A stretch of DNA of 64,000 nucleotides from Candidatus Ruminococcus avistercoris. GTDB lineage: Bacteria; Bacillota; Clostridia; Lachnospirales; Lachnospiraceae. Positions 34,684-43,260 of the stretch are shown one piece after another. The position numbers and the translations under genes are program-made. Under the pieces are notes generated by a model that was given only the letters and a program-made list of their open reading frames with translations, was not told the origin of the DNA and made no database searches. The stretch spans positions 22,072 to 86,071 of the forward strand of contig DWVJ01000007.1 in NCBI GenBank assembly GCA_019120315.1, in the 5' to 3' direction. The number at the start of each line of letters is the position of its first letter. Positions within the stretch are counted from its first letter, which is position 1.

Positions 34684-35018
34684 GACTCTTTCCACTCCTC
34701 CCCCAGGAAAAATATCCGGTAGTAAGTCTCCAGGGCCGTCAAAAGTTCCTGCTTCTCCCGCTGCAGCTCCTTGATCTTCAGACCGCTTCCGATATCGTCA
34801 AACATGGCGTCCGCTTCCAGCGCTTCCACGCGAAACTGCAGATTTCCTTTCTCATCGAAGACCAGCATCAGCACGCCGCCCACATCCTCCGTAAACATAA
34901 CGCACATGATCTGAATCTCATCCTGGACACTCTGGGGCAGCGCGGAAAAATCTTTATTAAAATAATATTTATGTTCATAAGCGCTGGCGCCGCAGAGCAC
35001 CACTTCCTGTGAATTCAT
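34680..35018 (-). CDS. Conserved Lachnospiraceae-type hypothetical protein (DUF6145-like)
   Basis: 112 residues (EVVLCGASAYEHKYYFNKDFSALPQSVQDEIQIMCVMFTEDVGGVLMLVFDEKG...). No catalytic motif or membrane helix; the C-terminal third is a helical coil (KIKELQREKQELLTALETYY). I connect it by pattern to DUF6145, with moderate certainty. It lies between birA and dusB with an ATGA overlap to dusB. Start at 35018 chosen for GGAGG 6 bases upstream. Confidence 0.65.
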   Translation of the reverse strand: MNSQEVVLCGASAYEHKYYFNKDFSALPQSVQDEIQIMCVMFTEDVGGVLMLVFDEKGNLQFRVEALEADAMFDDIGSGLKIKELQREKQELLTALETYYRIFFLGEEWKES

Positions 35019-35031
35019 ATTCATCCTCCTG

Positions 35032-35829
35032 TCAGATATAGCCGTACAGTCCCCTCACAGACACCTCTCCGGCACAGATCTCTCTGATTTTCCCATCGGG
35101 ACCTTTCACCAGAAGTTCACCTTCATCATTGATCCCCATCGCCAGTCCTTCAAAAGGTTCCTCTCTTCCGCTCACCCGTACCTGACGGTTTCGGCTGACC
35201 AGCATTCTTTCATATTCCTGGCGCAGCAAAGAAAAATTACCGGTTTTTTGAAACAGCCGGTAATTTTCTTCAAAACAGTTCCATACCATAGCCGCCAGCT
35301 CCCACCTGGAGACGGCATGCCCCAGTTCCAGCTTCACCGAAGTGGCCATCGCTTTTAATTCTTCCGGGAACTCACAGCCGTTGACGTTAATTCCCACGCC
35401 GATCAGGATATATTCCACACGCTCCATCCCCGCGCTCATCTCCGTCAAAATCCCGCAGATCTTTTTCCCGGAAACCACCACGTCGTTGGGCCATTTCAGC
35501 AGCGCTTTCAGCCCCGTCATGGCGCACAGTGCCTGTGCGACAGACAGACCCGTCACCAGAGTCAGCATGCTGGCCTGCTGCGGACAGAAATCCGGCCGCA
35601 GGATCAGCGTCATGTACAAAGATTCCCCCGGCGGCGATTCCCAGCGGCGGCCTCTTCTGCCTCTTCCGTCCGTCTGCATATCCGCGCAGACCAGCGTCCG
35701 GGAAGGCGCTCCCTCCCGGGCCAGACGCCCGGCCCAGACATTGGTGGAATCTGTTTTCTCCTGATAAAGAACGTGATACCCTTTTTCCTGCAAAGTCTTT
35801 AATATCTCAGATTCCATCGAACGCTTCAT
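35032..35829 (-). CDS. birA: Biotin-[acetyl-CoA-carboxylase] ligase, without DNA-binding domain
   Basis: 265 residues starting close to the catalytic domain: [16 protein letters not shown], the biotinyl-AMP loop [41 protein letters not shown] and IGVGINVN. It activates biotin with ATP and attaches it to carboxylase carrier proteins. The N-terminal helix-turn-helix of bifunctional BirA is missing, so it cannot act as a repressor. It overlaps argF by 23 bases and follows it on the transcript. The start (35829 or 35817) is uncertain. Confidence 0.93.
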   Translation of the reverse strand: MKRSMESEILKTLQEKGYHVLYQEKTDSTNVWAGRLAREGAPSRTLVCADMQTDGRGRRGRRWESPPGESLYMTLILRPDFCPQQASMLTLVTGLSVAQALCAMTGLKALLKWPNDVVVSGKKICGILTEMSAGMERVEYILIGVGINVNGCEFPEELKAMATSVKLELGHAVSRWELAAMVWNCFEENYRLFQKTGNFSLLRQEYERMLVSRNRQVRVSGREEPFEGLAMGINDEGELLVKGPDGKIREICAGEVSVRGLYGYI

Positions 35830-36832
35830 CTCCCAGAGTAGCCACGATCACCGCCTTGATGGTGTGCATGCGGTTTTCTGCCTCATCGAAGACCACAGAC
35901 TGCGCCGATTCAAAGACCTCGTCAGTCACTTCCATCTCCGTCATACCGTATTTTTCATAGATCTGCCTGCCGATGGTGGTATTCAGATCATGGAATGCCG
36001 GCAGACAATGCATGAAGATGGCCTTCTCCCCCGCCAGTTCCATCACTCTTTTATTCACCTGATACGGCTTCAGCGTCCGGATCCGCTCTTCCCAGACCTC
36101 ATCCGGCTCACCCATGGATACCCACACGTCCGTATAAATTACATCCGCATCCTTTGCACCATTCTGCACATCTTCCGTCAGAGTGATGGTGCCGCCGCTT
36201 ATCTTCGCATATTCCTGGCACTGTTTTACCAATTCCTCGTTGGGGAAATATTCTTTTGCCGTGCAGGCTGTAAAATGCATCCCCATCTTGGCGCAGGCGA
36301 TCATCAGGGAATTCCCCATGTTATAGCGGGCGTCTCCCATATAAACCAGCTTTACGCCCTTTAATTCACCCAGATGCTCCCGTATGGTAAGCAGATCTGC
36401 CAGCATCTGGGTGGGATGGTACTCATTGGTCAGACCGTTCCACACGGGAACACCGGCGTATTTCGCCAGCTCCTCCACGATTTCCTGGCCGTAGCCGCGG
36501 TATTCGATTCCCTCATACATCCTGCCCAGCACTCTGGCCGTATCACGGATGCTCTCTTTTTTGCCGATCTGAGAACCGGAAGGATCCAGATAGGTTACAC
36601 CCATTCCCAGATCATGGGCTGCCACCTCGAAAGAACAGCGGGTCCTGGTACTGGTCTTTTCAAAGATCAGGGCAATGTTTTTCCCCTCAAAAAAGCGCAT
36701 GGACTGTCCTTTTTTCTTTGCCGCCTTCAATCTGGCTGCCAGATCAAGGAAATAGACAATCTCTTCACTGGTGAAATCTTTCAGAGTCAGAAAGTTTCTT
36801 CCTTTTAAGGTAATGGTTTTCTCTGCTGTCAT
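35807..36832 (-). CDS. argF: Ornithine carbamoyltransferase
   Basis: 341 residues with carbamoyl-phosphate motif [13 protein letters not shown] (in [12 protein letters not shown]) and the ornithine loop HCLPAFHD. The enzyme makes citrulline from ornithine and carbamoyl phosphate, or runs in reverse in the arginine deiminase route. The [21 protein letters not shown] stretch is shared by both anabolic ArgF/ArgI and catabolic ArcB, so direction is not settled; no arginine deiminase genes are adjacent. First gene of an argF-birA-hypothetical-dusB run. Confidence 0.95.
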   Translation of the reverse strand: MTAEKTITLKGRNFLTLKDFTSEEIVYFLDLAARLKAAKKKGQSMRFFEGKNIALIFEKTSTRTRCSFEVAAHDLGMGVTYLDPSGSQIGKKESIRDTARVLGRMYEGIEYRGYGQEIVEELAKYAGVPVWNGLTNEYHPTQMLADLLTIREHLGELKGVKLVYMGDARYNMGNSLMIACAKMGMHFTACTAKEYFPNEELVKQCQEYAKISGGTITLTEDVQNGAKDADVIYTDVWVSMGEPDEVWEERIRTLKPYQVNKRVMELAGEKAIFMHCLPAFHDLNTTIGRQIYEKYGMTEMEVTDEVFESAQSVVFDEAENRMHTIKAVIVATLGDEAFDGI

Positions 36833-36872
36833 AATATTCTCCTTTATTCATTCAACAATATCTTTTTTACAT

Positions 36873-36905
36873 AGAAACACTTCCTGTGTCACAGGAAGTG
36901 TTTCT
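36873..36905. other. Perfect 16-bp hairpin between SPFH gene and argF
   Basis: AGAAACACTTCCTGTG and CACAGGAAGTGTTTCT pair across a single central base. No U-run follows on either strand, so it may be an attenuator, protein site or weak terminator rather than a classic one. Confidence 0.6.
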
Positions 36906-36937
36906 CCATTGAATCACTTTTATAAACTCGCTTCTGA

Positions 36938-37861
36938 TCACTCTTTTATGATTTCTTTCAGAGAGGTTGCCAGTCCGGCCAGTCCCTGCAGGTCCGAAGG
37001 AACTACGATCTTGGTAGCATTGCCGTTGGCCAGCGTGCCAAGCGCTTCCAGACTTTTCAGCGTCAGCACAGACTCGTCTGCCCCCGCCTCTTTCAGGAAA
37101 CGGATACCGTCCGCGTTGGCCTGCTGCACCTTCAGGATCGCTTCCGCCTGGCCTTCCGCCTCTTTGATCATCTTTTCCTTCTCCGCTTCCGCCCTCAGGA
37201 TCGCCGCGGTTTTTTCCGCTTCCGCATCCAGGATTGCCGACTCTTTCTTACCTTCCGCTACCAGGATAGTGGATTTCTTCTCGCCTTCCGCGATCAGGAT
37301 AGATTCTCTTCGTTCCCGCTCCGCCTTCATCTGTTTCTCCATGGCCTCCTGAATGGCCGCCGGCGGCATGATATTTTTCAGTTCCACACGGTTCACCTTG
37401 ATCCCCCAGGGATCGGTGGCAATATCCAGCGCGCTGCTCATCTTCGCGTTGATCACCTCACGGGAAGTCAGCGTTTCATCCAGCTCCATCTCACCAATGA
37501 TATTACGCAGGGTGGTGGCCGTCAGATTCTCGATGGCCATGATGGGGCTTTCCACACCGTAGGCGAACAGCTTGGGATCGGTAATCTGGAAAAAGATAAC
37601 CGTGTCGATACTCATGGTAACGTTATCCTTGGTGATAACCGGCTGGGGCGGAAAATCCACCACCTGCTCCTTCAGATTCACCTTCCTTGCCACCCGCTCG
37701 ATAAAGGGCATTTTAAAATGAAGTCCGGTGGACCAGGTCACCCGGTAAGCTCCCAGACGCTCAACGACATAAGCCTTTGCCTGGGGAACCACCTTCACAC
37801 AGGAAGATACCGCCCCGAGCACCAGCAGCAGAAAGATAATAAAAATTATAATTCCAAACAT
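36938..37861 (-). CDS. SPFH/Band 7 membrane protein (QmcA/stomatin type)
   Basis: 307 residues: N-terminal membrane helix (2-22), SPFH domain (VVPQAKAYVVERLGAYRVTWSTGLHFKMPFIERVARKVNLKEQVVDFP... about 25-180) and a long coiled-coil. Between about 185 and 245 the coil is built of five 11-residue repeats of the type xSILIAEGEKK, each with AE(G/A) at the same place. Such proteins form ring or cage assemblies at the membrane. It is encoded 1 base downstream of an NfeD gene, its usual partner. Confidence 0.93.
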   Translation of the reverse strand: MFGIIIFIIFLLLVLGAVSSCVKVVPQAKAYVVERLGAYRVTWSTGLHFKMPFIERVARKVNLKEQVVDFPPQPVITKDNVTMSIDTVIFFQITDPKLFAYGVESPIMAIENLTATTLRNIIGEMELDETLTSREVINAKMSSALDIATDPWGIKVNRVELKNIMPPAAIQEAMEKQMKAERERRESILIAEGEKKSTILVAEGKKESAILDAEAEKTAAILRAEAEKEKMIKEAEGQAEAILKVQQANADGIRFLKEAGADESVLTLKSLEALGTLANGNATKIVVPSDLQGLAGLATSLKEIIKE

Positions 37862-37862
37862 A

Positions 37863-38300
37863 TCACTTCTCTCCTTCCTCTTCTACAATCAGTTTGACCC
37901 CTTCCACCCGGATGATACGGACAACCTCATCTTTTTCAATGATTTTCTCCTCCTCCCGGCTTCTGGCCATCCAGGAAAGGCCGTTAACCGTCACATGGCC
38001 TTTGCTCTGTATATTGTCTATGGTCTCGGTGACCACCGCTTTTTTCCCGATCAGGCTCTCCACATTGGTTCTGACCCTGTTCTTATTCAAGTACTTGACC
38101 GCCAGCGGTCTGGTGAACACCAGCAGCAGAATAGAAACGATCAGGAACAGGACCACCTGAAGCGGTACCGGCGCATGACAGAGAGCTGCGATAAAGGCTA
38201 CCAGCGCCCCGCCGGCAAACCAGATTGTAGAAAGGCCGAGAGTGATAATTTCGATGATAATCAGCACCACCAAAAGAATCAGCCATACAACAGGTTCCAT
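37863..38300 (-). CDS. NfeD-family membrane protein (short form)
   Basis: 145 residues: two to three membrane helices (about 5-30 and 45-65) and a C-terminal OB-like beta domain (VESLIGKKAVVTETIDNIQSKGHVTVNG...VVRIIRVEGVKLIVEE). The serine-protease part of long NfeD is absent. Short NfeD proteins accompany SPFH proteins and are thought to help their assembly. AAAGGAGGA precedes the ATG; the SPFH gene follows immediately. Confidence 0.92.
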   Translation of the reverse strand: MEPVVWLILLVVLIIIEIITLGLSTIWFAGGALVAFIAALCHAPVPLQVVLFLIVSILLLVFTRPLAVKYLNKNRVRTNVESLIGKKAVVTETIDNIQSKGHVTVNGLSWMARSREEEKIIEKDEVVRIIRVEGVKLIVEEEGEK

Positions 38301-38363
38301 AGGCTCCTCCTTTTTTGAATTTCATAAAGATTTGAGTAAAGTATACGATAGATTGGCAAAAAA

Positions 38364-38400
38364 AGCAACGTAAATTCCATGTAAAGGGACTTACGCTGCT
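38364..38400 (-). terminator. Terminator of the hydrogenase gene
   Basis: AGCAACGTAA / TTACGCTGCT stem with one mismatch, followed on the minus strand by a run of seven T. Confidence 0.75.
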
Positions 38401-38411
38401 CTTTTTTCACA

Positions 38412-39920
38412 TTAATCCAGATGCAGTTCCAGAAGGTCCTCCGGCGGTACCTTCCACTGGGATTCTTCCTTGAACTTTTTCAGCTGGGCAGCCGCCGTCT
38501 TGATGGGCGCATTGGTTCCCGCGCCGGCCATACAGCCGCCGGGACAGCCCATACCTTCGATCAGACAGCCCTTCATCTTTCCCGCCTTGGCCAGCGTCAG
38601 CGCCTTCTTACAGTCAGCCAGCCCTTCCGCATGTTCAATCTTCACCGGAACATCCGGATAGTATTCCTCCACGCATTGGCGGATGGCGTCCGCCACACCG
38701 CCGGCCACCGCATAGCCCCGGCCTGCCGCCGTGGCGTCGTTGAGTCCTTCCGCTGCCGGTTCCATCTCCTCCGGATGGATCCCTTTGGCGTCAAACATAC
38801 CCAGAAGTTCCTCGAAGGTGATGACAAAGTCCACATCGCTGCGCACCGTCCGGCGGGAAGCTTCCAGCTTTTTCGAAGCGCAGGGGCCGATAAATACCAC
38901 ATGGGCGTTGGGTGATTTCCGCTTAATGCTGCGGGCTGTGGCCACCATGGGCGTCAGTTCCTGGGAAACACTGTCCACCAGATCGGGGAAGTATTTCTTC
39001 GCCAGCATAGACCAGGAGGGACAGCAGGAAGTAAGAAGGAAAGGCAGTTCTCCCGTCACCACTTTCTCCGCATAATGATGCGCCTCCGCCACCGCTCCGA
39101 TATCAGCGCCCAGAGCGACTTCATAGACATCCCGAAAGCCCAGAGCCATCAGCGCAGCTTTCAGTTTGCCGTAGCTGACATTCTTCCCAAACTGTCCCAC
39201 ATGGGCCGGAGCAACTTCCGCCACGATATACTGGCCTTCCCGCAGCGCTTTGCACAGCTGGAAGATCTGGGATTTGTCGGAAATGGCTCCGAAGGGACAG
39301 CTGACCATGCACATGCCGCAGGAAACGCATTTTTCCGTATTGATCTTTGCCCTTCCCTGCTCGTCGCTTTCGATGGCGTCCACGCCGCAGGCTCTGGCGC
39401 AGGGGCGCTCCAGTCTGGAGATGGCGTCATAAGGGCAGACCTGCTTGCACTTGCCGCAGCGGATGCATTTTTCCTGATCGATGATGGATTTCCCCTTTTT
39501 GATGATGATAGCTCCCTTGGGGCAGACCTGGCGGCAGGGATGCGCCACGCATCCGCGGCACATATCGCTGACTACGTAACTGTTTGGTTCGCAGGCGTCG
39601 CAGGCCGATGGAATCACCTGCATGAGAGGCGGCTCATAATACTTTTCATCGATGTTGCTTTTTTCCATTCCGGCAGTGATATGCACGGCTTTGTTCTCCG
39701 GCCGCAGGGACATACCCATGGCCAGACGGACCCGTTCGCTGGCTACCGCCCGCTCCCGGTAGATGCTGTCGCGGTACCGCGCCCGTTCCTGGACGATACG
39801 GTAGGGTATCGCCTCAATTTCTGCTTTAAAATGATCCTGATCCGATTCAAATGCCACTGCTGCGATTTCTCTGAAGACTTCCCTGCGGATTTTTCTGATC
39901 GGAGTGTCCAATCCTCTCAT
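38412..39920 (-). CDS. [FeFe] hydrogenase, monomeric group B type
   Basis: 502 residues. N-terminal part has several [4Fe-4S] motifs (CRGCVAHPCRQVCP, CIRCGKCKQVCPYDAI, CARACGVDAI, CVSCGMCMVSCPFGAI). The catalytic H-cluster motifs are TSCCPSW, GPCASKKLE and GCPGGCMAGAG. It reduces protons or oxidises hydrogen with ferredoxin as partner. Lack of separate HydA-type N-terminus and the cluster order fit group B hydrogenases of gut Clostridia, whose role (hydrogen sensing or evolution) is unsettled. Start at 39920 has AAAGGAGAG 6 bases away. Stand-alone gene; maturases are not in this window. Confidence 0.93.
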   Translation of the reverse strand: MRGLDTPIRKIRREVFREIAAVAFESDQDHFKAEIEAIPYRIVQERARYRDSIYRERAVASERVRLAMGMSLRPENKAVHITAGMEKSNIDEKYYEPPLMQVIPSACDACEPNSYVVSDMCRGCVAHPCRQVCPKGAIIIKKGKSIIDQEKCIRCGKCKQVCPYDAISRLERPCARACGVDAIESDEQGRAKINTEKCVSCGMCMVSCPFGAISDKSQIFQLCKALREGQYIVAEVAPAHVGQFGKNVSYGKLKAALMALGFRDVYEVALGADIGAVAEAHHYAEKVVTGELPFLLTSCCPSWSMLAKKYFPDLVDSVSQELTPMVATARSIKRKSPNAHVVFIGPCASKKLEASRRTVRSDVDFVITFEELLGMFDAKGIHPEEMEPAAEGLNDATAAGRGYAVAGGVADAIRQCVEEYYPDVPVKIEHAEGLADCKKALTLAKAGKMKGCLIEGMGCPGGCMAGAGTNAPIKTAAAQLKKFKEESQWKVPPEDLLELHLD

Positions 39921-40025
39921 ACATACTCTCCTTTGACAATGGTATTTTTCTATTTTTTTAAATATTTTACCATCGAACAGGAAGGACTTCAATAGCTCAC
40001 TTTGTATCTCTTTTCATACTTTTCA

Positions 40026-40769
40026 TCAATAAAAGTGCTGATTGCCGATCTGAATGCCCTGGCCGCTGCCGCTGTTGAAATACAGACAATCGCCCACCGG
40101 ATTTGCGCCCGCCAGCGCCTCCCGGGCCGCTTCATAACAGTCGCTTCTGGCTCCCTGGGCCAGGACATTAGATAAAATTCCGCTGGCCACCGGGGAGAAC
40201 TGCCCGCTCTGGTATACCACATCAGTAATATTGTCAGGGAACTGTCCGGAACGCACCCGGTTTAATACCACAGCGCCCACCGCCACCTTCCCTTCATGGC
40301 TCTCTCCGCCGGCCTCACACTGGATGATAGCCGCCAAAAGATCCAGCTCACTGCCGGATACGGCAGAAGCGGCTTCTTCCTGAACAGAACCGGATGCACT
40401 GCTTCCCTGGTAATCCTCTATGGAAACCGCTGTGACAGTATCCTCCCCATGGGCGGACTCATAGAGTCGGCGCGCTTCCTCTCCGAAAACCAGCAGATCG
40501 TTTCGAATATATCCCTCCACTTCTCCGGAGACAACATAGGTCCAGGTTTCTCCCCGTTCCACCACATCCGCCATGGCTCCTGCCGGCAGGACGCCCAGCC
40601 GCTCAGACTGTATAGTGGCCTCGCTGCGGATATTGGCGCAGGATATCACGTCCGCCGCCGCTTTATCTTCCCAGTTCTGGTCTTCTGCAAATACCGGCAC
40701 GCAGGCCAGTACAGACACCGCTGCCGCTGCTGTCAGTACCTGCAGTTTCCTTCTTGCATGCATTCCCAT
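40026..40769 (-). CDS. Secreted SleB-like cell-wall hydrolase with SH3 domain
   Basis: 247 residues: signal peptide (1-28, RRKLQVLTAAAAVSVLACVPVFA), SH3b-type domain (about 40-95, NIRSEATIQSERLGVLPAG...GYIRNDLL), a Ser/Ala-rich linker, and a Hydrolase_2 domain (about 138-247: LLAAIIQCEAGGESHEGKVAVGAVVLNRV, with catalytic Glu). The family includes the spore cortex-lytic enzyme SleB. Acts outside the membrane on peptidoglycan; could serve in germination or growth. Start ATG 40769 with AGGAGGT. Confidence 0.9.
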   Translation of the reverse strand: MGMHARRKLQVLTAAAAVSVLACVPVFAEDQNWEDKAAADVISCANIRSEATIQSERLGVLPAGAMADVVERGETWTYVVSGEVEGYIRNDLLVFGEEARRLYESAHGEDTVTAVSIEDYQGSSASGSVQEEAASAVSGSELDLLAAIIQCEAGGESHEGKVAVGAVVLNRVRSGQFPDNITDVVYQSGQFSPVASGILSNVLAQGARSDCYEAAREALAGANPVGDCLYFNSGSGQGIQIGNQHFY

Positions 40770-40855
40770 AACATACCTCCTGAAATCAATTTATTACAAA
40801 TTTGTTACATTTTATTACGGAGTTATGTTATCATCGTTACGTTTTCATGTCAAGA

Positions 40856-40888
40856 AAAAGATGGTGCCAATTTCTGACACCATCTTTT
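40856..40888 (-). terminator. Terminator of the deacetylase-like gene
   Basis: Stem AAAAGATGGTG / CACCATCTTTT with a T-rich run on both sides; lies 20 bases after the stop of the minus-strand gene at 40908. Confidence 0.75.
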
Positions 40889-40907
40889 CTTTTTTATCAT
40901 TTTTACA

Positions 40908-42392
40908 TTACAGTTCCGGCACGTTGGGCCTGGTCGTATCGTAAACCTCCGCCGCGTCAAAAAGATCCGCCGTCTTCCTCTGGGTGGGATCCTCCATGAT
41001 CTTATCCTGGTACAGCCGGTATCCGTCCAGATTCCGCCGTCCCTGACGCACATAGTTGTCACGGATCTGCAGGAAATACTGGGTGGAATCCACGTTGCAG
41101 TAGAAGTTGTATCCCTGAGATTTCAGGTATGCGAATTTCTCATTGGCCGGATCGTAGTCGTGCCAGTCTCCCAGATCCTCGCCGTGGGCAAAGATAATGG
41201 TATCCGTGCCGCCCACCAGCGGAGCCACGTAAGTTTCCCATTTCTCCGTATCCGTCTTCAGATCCTCCAGGGAAATCTGCGCGATATGGCGGTGCCCCCA
41301 GGTGTGGCTGGCAAACTCCCAGCCATCCTCTTTCATGGCGTCCGCCACTTTCTTGGCCTCTTCACACTCCTTGTCATAGTCAAAATCCGGATGCTCCTCC
41401 AGCCATTTGGCCTGATCCTGATCCAGATGCTCCGGATCCCGGCTCTCGTAGACGCCGTCGGTCCGGTATCCCAGGATACCGTTGTAGCCTGTCAGCGCGA
41501 TGATCCCTTTGGCTCCCCGGTAGGAAGCGTCAGGATGTTCCTCCAGGAACTGATCCATCAGCGGCACCACATCATAAGCTCCAGTGGACACGGAACCATC
41601 GTCGTTGATATATTCGCAGGTTGGCTTGCCATTTTCATCCAGCACGATTTTGGAGGCAATGCCTCTGCCATCATAACTGTGATAGTAACTCAGATCGTCC
41701 AGGGACAGCACATAAGCCTTCTTATCCGGCGGCAGCATGATCTGATTCTCTGTGAAATGGACGGTACCGTCCTCATCGGTGGTCTGATTTACCAGATCCC
41801 GAAGCCGCACCATCACGTAGCCCCGATCATACATTTCCTGGGTGATTTTTTCAAACTCGCTGACTGTCGTCATCCACTGGTTGAATCCTGCCGTCAGAGG
41901 ATCGTCGGGATTGCCGAAGCATTTATCCGGATCCACCACCAGCGAATGGTAGAAAATATGAGTTACTTCATTTAAATTAACCGGCACGCAGCTGTCCTTT
42001 GCTTCCTGATATTCCTCTGTTTTTTGAGCCACATCCGGATCATTTTCACTGTCCGGCACTTCGGTCAGTTTTTCCATGGCCGCATCATAGTCATACTGGG
42101 CCGCCAGCAAATCTGCCGCAGCCAGAATCTCTTCCTTGGTGCCGCTTTCTTTCGTGTCCCCGGCTTCTTTTGTCGGTTCCGGCGCGGCTTCCTCGTCCGG
42201 TTCCTGTGTCGCCTCCGGAGTGGTCTGTGCCTGCTGTGTCTTTTCCTCCTGCTGCTGTTTCATCTGTCCTGCAAGAACCCAGATAGATCCGCCCAGGATC
42301 ACCAGCAGCACCAGCAAGATAACCGTTTTAATCATCAGCCTGCGTTTTCGTTTCTTCCGTCTTTGTTCTTTTTGACTCATATTCGCTCCCAT
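40908..42392 (-). CDS. Membrane-anchored polysaccharide deacetylase-like protein
   Basis: 494 residues: basic start, one membrane helix (about 22-42), a Gln/Glu/Thr-rich spacer to residue 125, and a C-terminal domain resembling NodB deacetylases: VLSLDDLSYY supplies the first metal Asp pair region and EFASHTWGHRHI supplies the His-x3-His type metal site. Members remove acetyl groups from cell-wall sugars. The order of motifs is right but spacing is wide (large insert with residues 250-360), so activity is not certain. Single-gene transcript. Confidence 0.7.
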   Translation of the reverse strand: MGANMSQKEQRRKKRKRRLMIKTVILLVLLVILGGSIWVLAGQMKQQQEEKTQQAQTTPEATQEPDEEAAPEPTKEAGDTKESGTKEEILAAADLLAAQYDYDAAMEKLTEVPDSENDPDVAQKTEEYQEAKDSCVPVNLNEVTHIFYHSLVVDPDKCFGNPDDPLTAGFNQWMTTVSEFEKITQEMYDRGYVMVRLRDLVNQTTDEDGTVHFTENQIMLPPDKKAYVLSLDDLSYYHSYDGRGIASKIVLDENGKPTCEYINDDGSVSTGAYDVVPLMDQFLEEHPDASYRGAKGIIALTGYNGILGYRTDGVYESRDPEHLDQDQAKWLEEHPDFDYDKECEEAKKVADAMKEDGWEFASHTWGHRHIAQISLEDLKTDTEKWETYVAPLVGGTDTIIFAHGEDLGDWHDYDPANEKFAYLKSQGYNFYCNVDSTQYFLQIRDNYVRQGRRNLDGYRLYQDKIMEDPTQRKTADLFDAAEVYDTTRPNVPEL

Positions 42393-42424
42393 TTTTTAAC
42401 CCCTTTCTTCTTTCCGGCTGCCTT

Positions 42425-43207
42425 TTACGGCGATGCCGTCCGCTGTCTGTGACCTTCGTACAAAAGCAGCGCCGCCGCAACCGCCGCATTCAAAGATTCC
42501 AGCTTTCCCTCCATGGGGATCCGTATCCGGCAGTCTGCCTCGCGGATCAGCCCCGGGCTGAGTCCCTTCCCCTCATTCCCGATCAGAAAAGCGGTTCCGC
42601 TTTGATAATCTTCCTGATCATAACTGTTTTTCCCTGACAGATCCGCCGCATAAGTCCGGATTCCGCACTTTCTTAACTCCTGGATGGTTTTTGTAAGATC
42701 ATCCTCATAGAAAAACGGCACCCGGTAAACAGATCCCATGGTGGAACGGATCGTCTTTGGATGATAGATATCCACACAGCCGCTGCCCAGAATAATGCCG
42801 TCCGCCCCGGCTCCCTCCGCCGTGCGGAAAATAGTGCCCACATTGCCGGGATCCTGCAGATCCTCCAGTACCAGCAAAAGCGGCTTTGTCTTTCCGAGGA
42901 TTTCCTCCCTGTCATAATGATACTGCTTTACCAGGCAGAGAATCCCCTGGGGCGTCTTGGTATCCGACATCTGGGCGAACACCCGATCTTCCACGATTTC
43001 CACGGGAACTTCTGCCAATTTTTCCGGGATTTTATACTGTTCATAAAAAGAGGCAGACAGATAGACCTGCCGGATCCTGTCCGCCGGCGCTTCCAGCGCC
43101 ATTTTTCGCCCCTCCACGACAAAACAGTCCTCTTCTTTCCTGGCACGGTTCTTTTTCTGCAGCTGTATCACCTGTTTTACATGGCGGTTTGATGAACTTG
43201 TAATCAT
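42425..43207 (-). CDS. TrmH/SpoU-family RNA 2'-O-methyltransferase
   Basis: 260 residues. N-terminal substrate-binding domain (KNRARKEEDCFVVEGRKMALE), then the SPOUT trefoil-knot domain with motif 1 LEDLQDPGNVGTIFRTAEGAGAD, motif 2 FLIGNEGKGLS and motif 3 IPMEGKLESLNAAVAAALLLYE. Uses S-adenosylmethionine to methylate a ribose in rRNA or tRNA; RlmB/TsnR-like, exact site unknown. Downstream of pfkA, beyond a weak terminator. Confidence 0.93.
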   Translation of the reverse strand: MITSSSNRHVKQVIQLQKKNRARKEEDCFVVEGRKMALEAPADRIRQVYLSASFYEQYKIPEKLAEVPVEIVEDRVFAQMSDTKTPQGILCLVKQYHYDREEILGKTKPLLLVLEDLQDPGNVGTIFRTAEGAGADGIILGSGCVDIYHPKTIRSTMGSVYRVPFFYEDDLTKTIQELRKCGIRTYAADLSGKNSYDQEDYQSGTAFLIGNEGKGLSPGLIREADCRIRIPMEGKLESLNAAVAAALLLYEGHRQRTASP

Positions 43208-43223
43208 GTCTCCTCCTGCGAAA

Positions 43224-43249
43224 ACAGCTCCGAAATGATTCGGAGCTGT
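43224..43249 (-). terminator. Hairpin after pfkA, weak terminator
   Basis: ACAGCTCCGA / TCGGAGCTGT with a 6-base loop, followed on the minus strand by only TTTT. It lies between pfkA and the SpoU methyltransferase gene and probably allows readthrough. Confidence 0.6.
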
Positions 43250-43260
43250 CTGGTGAATCC

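Noticed and set aside
36873..36905. Rho-independent terminator for the SPFH gene
   Set aside because: The stem is perfect but no U-run follows on the minus strand, so it is listed only as a hairpin.
39075..39995. 306-residue plus-strand frame
   Set aside because: It is antisense to the hydrogenase gene, without ribosome site or motif.
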